In this document: one piece after another, positions 31,593 through 41,600 of the stretch
How positions within the stretch are numbered: position 1 is the first letter of the stretch
How the letters are laid out: each line of letters begins with the position of its first letter
Assembly (NCBI GenBank): GCA_964035575.1
Contig: OZ037865.1
Span: 620,001 to 684,000, forward strand
Source: Rhynchopus sp. YZ270_cl-10
Taxonomy: Eukaryota > Euglenozoa > Diplonemea > Diplonemida > Diplonemidae
Direction: 5' to 3'
Length of the DNA stretch: 64,000 nt
Position numbers and translations under genes: made by a program
Notes under the pieces: model-generated
The model's database searches: none
Seen by the model: only the letters and a program-made list of their open reading frames with translations
What the model was told of the DNA's origin: nothing

Positions 31593-32575
31593 AATGGCCA
31601 TTTTTGGTGAAAAAAATAAAAAAAACAGCAAAATTTCGACATCATGACAGCTGCTTGGGCACCAAACTACCCCAGGGAGGTCCTGTGAGTCCATTCCGAC
31701 CTGTTTTGGACACTTTGGGTACTTTTTTTGGCCGTTTTTTTGGTATTTTAAGGTCAAAAAACAGGTCCGAAAATACCCGGACCATACCCGGACAGTAACA
31801 TCGCAAGCTTGTAATCACTTTCTGGGTCGGTTTTTTCGTGAAAAACGGCCGAAAAGTCACTCCGGGAGCCCAGATAGTTCCAAATGTCCACCAGACACCC
31901 ATAAAAACACCTCAAAAGCATGCCAGGAAAACATTTTTAAAAACACACTTTTTTCAAAAAGGTCATCAGGCAGGTCCTATAATGACCTTTTTGAAAAAAG
32001 TGTGTTTTTTAAGACGACTTTCTGTGGTGTTTCTGCGGTGTTTGGGTGGGTGTCTGGTGGATATTTGGTACTATCTGGGTTCCCGGAGTGCTTTTTCGGG
32101 GGTTTTCACCCATTTGTGGGCCCCCATATTGGTCCAGACTGTGGGACAAACGGGGTCTTGCGATTAGTCTAGGACTATCCTAGGACGTTTTTTACCAGAA
32201 AAACACAAAAAAACGGCCAAAAAAAGTACCCAAAGTGTCCAAAACAGGTCGGAATGGACTCACAGGACCTCCCTGGGGTAGTTTGGTGCCCAAGCAGCTG
32301 TCATGATGTCGAATTTTTTGTTTTTTTGATTTTTTTCACCAAAAATGGCCATTTTACCCAACATGGCCAAAACCGTCAAAAAGCCACTTTTTCACTATTT
32401 TTTTGCATTTTATCATATTCTGAGTCGCTCTTATCATGGATTTTCGGGTCACAGGGTGTTTCTGACCCAGTTCTGGGGTGTTTTCCGACCGGAGGTGGCC
32501 TGGAAATGGCCCAATATACCAAAAATCGAAAAAGTGACAAAAATCCTTAAGGGTTCTTAAGGGAGTCGCTGCCCC
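31499..32575. mobile_element. Foldback element H (relative of element F)
   Basis: Arms of about 465 bp (31499-31965, 31980-32447) are near-perfect inverted copies meeting at a loop near 31972. Beyond the right arm, 32448-32575 matches the outer part of element F (GGCCAT...GGTCGAAAA region, GCGACTCC near the tip) and ends in CCCC-TA. The matching outer left part is missing at 31499, where the transposase frame is entered, so the left end is truncated or was lost on insertion. Confidence 0.8.
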
Positions 32576-32581
32576 TAGGGG

Positions 32582-33412
32582 CAGTGTTGGCAGAGTACGT
32601 GTCCAATTTCAAAAAGTACGTAAAAAGTACAATAGTACAATAGTACAAAAAGTACGTAAAAAGTACAAAAAATACACAAAAAGTACATCTGGGTTTGTGG
32701 CCGGGTTTGTGCAGCTGGTGTACCAGTGTGGGGGCAAAAAAAAAAGGTTTGGGGGCAGTGTTGGCAGTACGGAAAATGCTCAGTGCACAGAGCTATAAAC
32801 GGCTTCTCAAGAATGTGCGCGTGGTGGGCTCTGGGCGACCTTATGGTACTATGGTACTATGGTACTATGGTACTATGGTACTATGGTACTATGGTACTAT
32901 GGTACTATGGTACTATGGTACTATGGTACTATGGTACTATGGTACTATGGTACTATGGTACTATGGTACTATGGTACTATGGTACTATGGCCGAGTTGTC
33001 GCAACTCCGTGTGCTCAGACCACTAGTAGGCACCACCTATGATGCCTACATAGCCCAGAAGACGGCCACTTCCAGACTTCGGGCGGTTTTGAGCACTACC
33101 CCTTCCTTAGTGGGTGATTTTCCCGGGCAAAAACAAAACCCACTCTTAAGCAAATTACAAAATGACACCCCCCACTGTCGGGGACATGTCAAGGACATGT
33201 CAATATGGGCCCTCTCCGGAACACCATTGAATAACAAAAAACCTTTTTTGAGTGTGATTGGGGTGAAGAGAGGGGAAATACGGATTTTGCTTCGAATTCC
33301 CAGGGTAAAATATAGGGTCATAAAGTACGGATTTGGGCGCCAAAAAGTACGTCAAAAAGTACAAAAGTACAAAGTACAAAAAGTACAACGTACACGTACT
33401 CTGCCAACACTG
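32582..33412. mobile_element. hAT-type element I, copy 1 (no transposase)
   Basis: Ends CAGTGTTGGCAGAGTACGTG and its inverse. Subterminal regions are arrays of AAAAAGTAC. Left flank is CCTAGGGG (32574-32581). The right flank is CCTA, then element J, then TAGGGG, so the 8-bp duplication CCTAGGGG is whole once J is subtracted. Interior: an 8-bp satellite and about 300 bp of sequence sharing a CATGTCAATATGG-type motif with element M. It is an inverted relative of 37306-38165 at both ends, with a different middle. Confidence 0.9.
32841..32989. repeat. 8-bp satellite (GGTACTAT)n, about 18 copies
   Basis: Perfect octamer array inside element I copy 1. Confidence 0.95.
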
Positions 33413-33987
33413 CCTACACGACGGACTAGTTATGGCCATGACAGGTGATATGACAGGTGGTGTTACTAGTTATAAATATGACAGGTGATAATTGAATATT
33501 ACTAGTAATATGACAGGTGGTACCTGTAAAATGACAGGTGCACCTGTCATTTTGACAGGTGGTACCTGTCAAATGACAGGTGGTACCTGTCAAAATGACA
33601 GGTACCACCTGTCATATGACAGGTGTTTTTGCCGGTGGCTATTGCCTCCCAGGGAAAGGGACTCTCGAATTTTTTTTTTGCCCCCTTTTAGGGCGAATTT
33701 CGACGATTTGAGGCCATTAAAAGCAAAATTTGACACTTTTGAGCATCTATGGGGGTCTATAACGCGATTTTGCGCACCCGATTTTTCGTGGGATTTACGA
33801 AAGACAAGTCAATTTTTGACCCCAAAAAAATTCACAAAATTGCCCTCGGTGGTCCTCACCCCCACACGTCCTCAATACTGGGCGAAAAAATGCAAAAAAA
33901 TGCAAAAAAAAACGCAAAAATCGGGTGTTTGACCATCTGGGTGCACCAAATACACGGGAGTGCGGTACTAAGCCATAATCAGTCTTT

Positions 33988-34540
33988 CCGCGCTGAAGAA
34001 TCCGATGAAGAATTCTTCATTGGAAAAAAATAAAAATACAAATAAAAAAATTGAAGAGGTGGGGTGGGGCCCGAAGGGCCGCCCACCTCTTTCATCTTCC
34101 TCCCAGCCTCCTCGCCCGAGCCATCTGCCGACTATTTCCTTCCGTTGCAACCCGACCTCGGAGATGACAAGGAGTGGGGAGAAGCTCCTGGTGGATCCGG
34201 CGAAGCCGGGGACAAGCAGAGAGGAGATGAAGACGCAACTGAAGAAGGAGTACGGGATAATGCGAGTTTGTGCGACTCGCCTTCTGACCCCCTGTTTCGT
34301 CTTGCGAAGATGAGCGGGAATTTTCGTGATTGAAGTTGGTGAAGACACGTCTCCGCTCACAAGTTGTCGACGAACCCCTTGATGCACTCTTGCATGCCAA
34401 GAACCATCCCGCGAGTACCTCAGTGAGGAGGTGTCCGCAGAGCTTCTGCATCTCTTTGAATATCATAAAGATCCACCCCACCCACCACCGTGCGAAAGCT
34501 CGGACCCTTTTTAGGCCAGGAATTCTAGTTTCTCCGCCGG
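33988..34540 (+). pseudogene. Degenerate acidic coding-like stretch in element J
   Basis: Several plus frames give protein-like pieces: SFRAEESDEEFFIGKK near 33988, a 90-codon acidic frame at 34064-34333, then EYLSEEVSAELLHLFEYHKD near 34415. They are in different frames and separated by stops, so this is a relic or an intron-split gene. No family recognised; the acidic N-terminus would suit a transposase but that is a guess. Confidence 0.3.
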
Positions 34541-35235
34541 AGGCCCAGAACTTCCGGCGCGCTACGCGCGCCGGGCTCGGGACGTATTTACCTTTTATGC
34601 ACAAAATCACTATTCTTCATCAAAAATCCCGCTGCATTTTTTACAATGTACCCTAATTTTTTTTCGCCTGCGGCGCCGCACGTAGCGCGCCCGGGTTTGG
34701 GACCCCTTCTTGAATTTCGAGGGGGCGGTTCACGTTACAGTGGGTCCAGAATCGTAGTTCAATTTAACCCCGCTAAGTAACTCGACCAAAACGTGTATCA
34801 GCCAAGAACTTGTCCATTTTTTTCAAAATGACCCCGTTACAGTGAGGGTAAAAGTTTGCGGAGATGCTCGGAAAACCCGAAAAAGGCCAAAAATCCCCCC
34901 AAAAGGGAAAAACGAGAACATGTTTCGGCAGGGGGGCAGCGTGTTCTCAGAAAAATCCAAAAATCACCTGAAATCCTTATAAAAAACCTGGTGCCCGATC
35001 CAAAAAAATGGAAAAAGCCCGGGTCCCGCCCACCCCTGCAAAAATCGACTTGTACAGCCATTGCTTTGGTGTGGGCTTGTTCACACCGGGCAGAGTGCGA
35101 GTTATTCTCAGCAACACGGCCCCGCCCGGCCCCCCAGATTTTTCCCGTAAGAAAACTACCTGCGCGAACCAGGCATTTTTTGTCCTCCCTCAAGTGCTCC
35201 CTCGAACCTGGCGGGAGGGAGGGAAATAGCTATTT

Positions 35236-35750
35236 ACTGACGCAGTGGTGGGTTTGTACGTCCAATGATGTTCTCGTACCTGGAGAGTGGACCGAGTGCG
35301 AGGTATGTTTTTAACCCCCGGTTTTCACCACCCCCGCTCCCCCTTTTCGACATTGTCCCGCTCTGGATGTACGTCTCGTCTCCGGATGTAAATTGAAGCT
35401 ATTTTTTCCCGCCCAAATTAGCGACTACCAAGATTTGTGCTCCTCTATCTATCTCTTGTTGGGTGTCCGCCCCGGTACAGCCGGTCATGTACCAAGGTAC
35501 ACTGTTCACGAGAGGGTTTTGTATTTCAAGTCATTGACTCAACTTCTTTTTTTTTGTTAGTAACGTCACTTTTGTCCTCAATTTCTCTTAACAGGTACCC
35601 GAACCGACGACCCTTCATTGTGACAGCGAAGCAGTGCCGACGGACGAGCTGGTGCAAATATTTCAAAATCAGGTGGCGACCGAGACCACCCCAATTATTA
35701 TGAAACTCTTAGTCAGTCACTGCTATAGCCATTTAACCCAGGGAGCATAG
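35236..35750 (+). pseudogene. Possible two-exon 3' gene fragment in element J
   Basis: Upstream piece ends ...VLVPGEWTECE at a GAG|GTATGT donor (about 35299). A TTTCTCTTAACAG acceptor ends at 35594, and the following frame (EPTTLHCDSEAVPTDELVQ) runs to a TAG near 35750. The phases agree. This is the best candidate intron in the window, but family and upstream exons are unknown. The intron contains an inverted copy of module X (about 35488-35545). Confidence 0.35.
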
Positions 35751-36903
35751 CTAGTGCAAGAAATTCGACTTCGGGATCCGGAAAGTCTGTCCTCTGCTTG
35801 CGGAGGACTAGGCACAAGAAAATATTGCGTTCCCCCAGAAACCAATTTTTGTCACAGTAATTTTTGCCCAGGGCATGCTCTTGAAGCATGGCGGCTTGGT
35901 GTGAGAAGGGGCAGTGTGTTGTTTTGTTCTAGATTTCAACGGTTGTTAGAACGAGTCAAGTGGATGCTTATCTAAACACTGACTTTAGTACAGACCCGAG
36001 AGATCACACATGACTTTGAGGAAAGAACAAAGCAATGCATCTGTACCCGCACGCCAGGTTGTAGTTACTTCAGAATTTTCTTAAGTTTGCGCGAAAGAGA
36101 GCGGGGGCAACTCCTTTGTATCATAAGCCCGCTGTGCAGAACAAAGCGAGGAACCTTAAAACACTACCTGCGTGGTGGCTGAATTCACATCCCTTAGAAT
36201 TACCAGAATTCAGCCTTTGTTGAAGTAACGTACATACTTGTATGTGCGTGTCACGCTTCTCCATCCTTAAATGGGTGCACTGCTTCACTGCAGCGGGTAA
36301 GCCTCTCTCGACTAGTGCAAACTTAAGAATTTTCTGCTGGAACTTACCAAAATCGATTTTCTTTCACCCCAAACACCCGCAACACCCCACCTGCTACTTT
36401 GGTAGCCTGTGTTGTTGGGAGTTGGTTCTCATGTTGATCCCCAGTGTTTTGCACTGCTTCTTCTGAGCCCAACGCTGTTTGGCCTGTCGACGTAATAAAT
36501 ACGAAGACAGGGCGGCGGTGCCAACAATTTTCCGATGATGTAACGTTTATCTGATTGATTTATCGTTTGATATACCTTGTGTCCTACTTCATGCACACCC
36601 AAGAAAGGTTATTGAACGGTACTTTCAAGCGATACTTCGTTATGTCATTGGGGGTACTTGGGTACCTGGGTACCTGGGTACCTGGGTACCTGGGCACCTG
36701 GGTACCTGGTGCCTGTATTTTGACAGGTGGTACCTGTCAAAATGACAGGTACCACCTGTCAAAAAATTTCACCTGTCATTTTACTAGTAAGATCACCTGT
36801 CATGGTCATAACTAGTCCGTCGTGTAGGGGGGGGGGGGGGGGGGGTCTGGGGGCGGGAATTTTGTTACTTAGGATGGAATATTTTTTTTTTCAACGGTAC
36901 AAA

Positions 36904-37227
36904 TTGGGGTCGGAAAATTTTTTTGACCAATTTTTGCCCACAAAAAATCGAAAAAAAAAAATTTTTTTTTCCGATTCTCGGGAGACTGTGCGTGCTGTGA
37001 TGGGGTCATTTTGCGCTGAGAAATGAGTTTTTTTGGCCTAAAATGCATGTGTCAGTTTTGGGTGTATTTTCACCTAAAAACTGACACATGCATTTTAGGC
37101 CAAAAAAACTCATTTCTCAGCGCAAAATGACCCCATCACAGCACGCACAGTCTCCCGAGAATCGGAAAAAAAAAATTTTTTTTTTCGATTTTTTGTGGGT
37201 GGGAAAATTTTTTCGGACCCCCCCTTA
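36904..37227. repeat. Palindromic foldback K built of the dispersed repeat
   Basis: Arms of about 155 bp meet near 37062. They contain GTGCTGTGATGGGGTCATTTTG, a diverged form of the 75-bp dispersed repeat, and TGACACATGCATTTTAGGCC. A single-arm relative is at 22425-22510. Confidence 0.8.
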
Positions 37228-37305
37228 GGTTTTGTACAGGGCCCCCCTGTAACTTAGGGGGGAAACCGTGATTCCCAAAAAATTTTTGCTCGTTGGGGGG
37301 GGGGG

Positions 37306-38165
37306 CAGTGTTGGCAGAGTACGTGTACGTTGTACTTTTTGTACTTTGTACTTTTGTACTTTTTGACGTACTTTTTGGCGCCCAAATCCGTACTTTATGA
37401 CCCTATATTTTACCCTGGGAATTCGACACAAGAAGAAGTCCGTTTTGGCTGACCGCTGTGAAGCTGACCCGCATCCCCCCTCACTCGTGCCAGTGCGAGG
37501 GAACATTCTCCGATATGGGGTTCGTCACTTGTGCACGTCGGCACAATATGGGACCTGTGAACATTCACCGCGCCACCTCGCTGTACAAAAAACTGAGGGC
37601 GAACAGGGAGGAGTGCTGGTGAGGGAGAATCCGGAGGGGGAGAACGAACCACCGACAAAGCGGAGTAAGAAGACTGATGACGCGCCCGTAAGCGAGATTG
37701 ACTTTACTACCATTCTGTGAACCCCATAACCCCATCCCTTTTCCCCCTCCCAACTGTTCGAGGTGTAGTCATCTACCCCCTACTGTATCTCGACTTTGTT
37801 GGACCACACGTGATCACACGTGACCGACAGGAAACACCATCTCCCATTGCTTCTTGACTCCGAGGCGTCGCTGTTCGAGAACCAGGTGCCGCTGTCTGTG
37901 AACCTGCGAAGCACGCGCACATTCTTGAGAAGCCGTTCATAGCTCTGTGCACCCTCCTATTTGTACTTTTTAATCATTTTCCGTACTATACTGCCCTCAA
38001 ACCTTTTTTTTGCCCCCACACTGGTACACCAGCTGCACAAACCCGGCCACAAACCCAGATGTACTTTTTGTGTATTTTTTGTACTTTTTACGTACTTTTT
38101 GTACTATTGTACTATTGTACTTTTTACGTACTTTTTAAAATTGGACACGTACTCTGCCAACACTG
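37306..38165. mobile_element. hAT-type element I, copy 2, with transposase remnant
   Basis: Ends CAGTGTTGGCAGAGTACGTG and inverse, sitting in a G tract (at least eight G on each side, consistent with an 8-bp GGGGGGGG duplication). Subterminal AAAAAGTAC arrays match copy 1 in inverse orientation. The interior keeps the 3' end of a hAT transposase (37413-37720). Confidence 0.88.
37413..37720 (+). pseudogene. hAT transposase C-terminal fragment
   Basis: The frame through 37443-37622 reads FWLTAVKLTRIPPHSCQCEG then TFSDMGFVTCARRHNMGPVN, a good match to the hAT dimerisation region (Trp, IPP-S, E..FS..G, R-N). It stops at 37620-37622. A second frame continues with a charged tail (PPTKRSKKTDDAPVSEIDF) to 37720, so a frame change near 37610 has broken the end. 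About 100 codons remain of a protein normally of 600 or more. It shows that element I descends from an autonomous hAT transposon. Confidence 0.75.
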
Positions 38166-38178
38166 GGGGGGGGGGGGG

Positions 38179-38643
38179 TTTTTTGGACCCCATTTCAAGT
38201 AACATTGTAACATGGATTGGAATAATGGGCCTTCCCTTTCGCATAATTCCTGATTTTGGAGGAAAACCAAGCTATTTCCCTGAGAGTTTCACAAAAAAAA
38301 AACAAAAAAAAAAAAATGAAAGGGGTGATCAGTAAAACGATTGTTCCTTATAGAAGCGTGTTGAAGGCATACCTGGTTGTTCGGACTCACAGCGACACTC
38401 CGGATAGGGAACGCTGGCCCATCGGCGAATTGATGCACCAGAGACAGGCTGTTTTGTGTTTGTGTTGTTTTTTTTTGCCGTTGCTAGGTTAAAAACTATT
38501 TTTTTTTTAGATATTGCCTTGAGCGATGCAAAACCCACGCTCCTTTTTGTCCAAAAATGAAATTCATGCACTTTTCCTTTTCCTTCACAATGCCAAAAAC
38601 ACATTGAAAAAAAACCCCCCCTCAAAAACATCACAATGCCCAT
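38179..38643. other. 3' flank of the BEACH gene
   Basis: A/T-rich with poly-A tracts (38291-38318), TTTTTTTT runs on the other strand. No gene. Probably contains the BEACH 3' UTR. Confidence 0.5.
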
Positions 38644-41600
38644 CTAAACATACTCATGAGAGGACCTCAGTGTGAGACTCGACACCGCTTTCCTGTCTTC
38701 CTTGAGCATGCCCCCGCAGACGAGGAAGTGTGAGTCCTTTGTCAGCGTCATTGTGTGCAGCTTGGCGCCAACCTCGGCGGTGTGGAGCAACTTCCCGTTG
38801 AGGGAGTAGTGGAACAGGGTGCCTGCATCAGCCTTGCTGTACATGATTGTTGCCCCTGTGGCGGTGCTGGTTATGAGGTCGATGGGGTGCTTCTTCGGGT
38901 GGAGGAGGGTACGCTCATATGTTCCTTCGCTTATATTATACATGATGGCGGTGCCGTCACTGCTTCCTGAGACTATCACATCGAATGTTGGGTTGATAGC
39001 GACACACAATACCGGCTCCTCATGGCCAAACAACGTTGCCTGAAACTGCGCAGGCTGCCCCGACTTCAACCGCAACCGATACAACCGCAGCGTAGTGTCC
39101 TGCGACCCGGTCACCAAATACGAATAATCCTCACTCAACGCAAGGCACGTCACCACACCGTGATGTCCCGACAGCGTTTGGATCGCTGTCGGCGTTGAAT
39201 TTGTCCCTGCAACCAATTCACTGATAATCGCAGTATTATTCCACAACCCAGAGGAGATCAACACATGCCTCTCCGGCACCGAAGCGAAGACATAAGAGTA
39301 CATTGATGACGCGCATTTTTGAATCCCTGCCTGAAGAGGACGTGATTGGCAGGAAGGTTGCGGATCAAAATAAAAGCCTCGTCGCGATCCTACGGTACGT
39401 CGAGAGACGCCGGCAGAGAGTGAGGCACCTCCCAACGACCCTGCCATAGGGGGAAGCATATGGGCAGAGGCCTCCGCCGCAAGCAGGCCTGGTGACAAAT
39501 TCTTCTCCTCTGCGGTGCTGTGCAGGGAGGAGCTCTCTTGCGCCTTCCCCAACAGAACGCTGGCCTGCTGCTCCGTTACACTGCTCCCCGCCTTAAACGG
39601 ATGCACCACCACCGCACCCGAACTCCCTATCCCCACCAAATGCTCATGCGTTAAGTACAACTTCACCACCCTACTTTTCATAATACTGTACAACGCGCTC
39701 TGCGGAACCAACGCTGACGCCAAGGATTTGAAAGGATCGAAGATAGGGGTCACCGCATTTCTTGCAGGGTGTTTTTTGCGGAGAAGTTGTATCGGAGTTT
39801 GACCGAAATTATCGATATGCGCAACAATTCCTGGCATCAGACCGTCTTCGTCATTGCCAAGCTCTCTGGTCATTCTTTCATAGGTATATGGGTGATAGAC
39901 GTTAACTCCTTCGCGTGATGGGCTTTGTTTGTATCCAAATATCATATCAATCCAATGATGCAAATTCTGTGAGACATGCTCGGATTCCAGAGCATCTCGA
40001 TGGATCCTCACAAACTCTTGCGGACTGCTTGCCCATGCGGGAAGCTCTACCTCGCTAAACTTCCTCCCATCCTGGCGATGCCCAAACTTCACGTTGTTGT
40101 TGTTCACAAACATCTCCGGAAGGAAGAAAAACTCTGGGATCAGCTCTTTGACATCCGACGCTGCGTGCGTTACACCATGCCACATCTGAGACATAGAGTC
40201 GAACATACGGTCTGCATGATCAAACGGCCCTCCTTGCAAAATCCTACTCCCTGTAGTATACGGTTCAATGCGAATCAAATAGAAGAGAACAAAGCCGGAG
40301 TTGCTGTAGTGGCTTCCGTAATGGTAAGGCTCGCTGCCGCTGGCGTATAAAGAGTCGTATTTTTCTTGGAGGTCTTCGACGCGTGAGTCAGAACGACGGC
40401 CATCCATCCCCATACACCCCATAGGCACAGAGAGGTCGCGGTAAACGCTTTCATCCTCCAAGTCAATCTCCTTAGAGGTGTAGTCACTCAAAATCCATGG
40501 CATAACCGGGTATTGCGTCAAATCGTTCACCGAGCGCGACGCAAAATGGTTCAATGCCATGAGATATTCAAAGTTTGAGATTTCCCTTCGCACCCATTTT
40601 TCGGTCAGCTTTGACTTCTTGAAATCTGCCATCGGGTTTTTCGGGAGCTCTAATATCTTCAAAGACGCAGGGCGTGGGGCAATCTGAAAGAGAATCGTCT
40701 TCATAACCTGGACTGCGGCTTCCTTTGTGATAAAGTTGACTAAAATGGAGGTGCGGTCGGTGAATTGAAACTCCAAGGCGGAATACACCATCCGGTACCG
40801 ACGGAGGAATATCATCTCTAGGGTGTCAACAGAGAATTTATCGTCCTTCGGCTTTTCAACCAGCTTCTCGGCCTTCCCCATTTTTTGTACAATCGCAGCG
40901 TTCTCCTCATCAACGAGAAGCCATAGGTAGCGAGACGGGTTTCCACAGACCTGGAGGTTTCCACTCCACCCTTGCATCAACGTGATTAGCTCGCATGGAT
41001 ACCGCCTTCCCATTGAGGTAAGCTCGGGAACGTCTTCGACATCCTCCGCAGGCTCAGCCGCTTCATAGGGATCTGGGTTTTCTGCAGAATTTTCACGTTC
41101 AGTGGTTTCTTCTCTACAGCGGGCAACCTTTACTGCCTCAGCACGCTGTGCTTTTTCTCTATCATTCTGTGAAGCATCTGAATGATCCGTCAATTTCGGA
41201 TCTGCGCTAAGCTTTGGACGAATCTGGAAATACGGTTCCAATCCTACATCCCTCCGCGACCTACGTACCAGTCTTGTTCTTGCTGCGCTTTCGAATACAT
41301 CCTCTGTAGCCCAAACACCCCTTTGATCTGTCACAGCTGTTACCAAACTCCTCCAATGCTTTTCAGATGTGCGGTATAAATCGCGATAAATTTGAGGGAG
41401 AATCGAAGGGGGGAGCTCGAGAGGTTTTGCCGCTATTCCGGTGGTGTGTTTGAGAAGAACGTCTTTGATGCGGTCGCAGTTGCTTGCAACCTGGCGGCGG
41501 AGGGACATCAGTGTACGCTGCTTCCTTTGAATCAAATCCCCGGCCACAGCGCCGCACTCCTTTTCAATAAATCGGTTGACAGACTCCGCGCGCTTATTCA

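Larger units (their letters stand above)
33417..36824. mobile_element. TA-flanked element J, 3.4 kb
   Basis: Ends CACGACGGACTAGTTATG, inverted at the right, flanked by TA (33415-33416, 36825-36826). Subterminal arms are arrays of ATGACAGGTG with palindromes GGTACCTGTCA (33435-33625, 36720-36805), and a short (GGTACCTG)n run lies at 36655-36710. The interior has acidic coding-like stretches (about 33988-34333, including ESDEEFFIGKK and GDDKEWGEAPGGSGEAG) and a two-exon candidate near 35230-35750, so it may once have been autonomous. Its superfamily is not identified; TA target and long private-motif arms match the GGCATA elements in style. Confidence 0.8.

Noticed and set aside
33417-36824. 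Naming element J as a specific superfamily such as piggyBac
   Set aside because: Acidic coding relics are suggestive, but the flank is TA rather than TTAA and no catalytic motif was found.
1-38200. Retrotransposons, integrated viruses or virus-like elements
   Set aside because: No reverse transcriptase, integrase, capsid or long terminal direct repeats recognised; the bounded repeats are inverted-end DNA elements.
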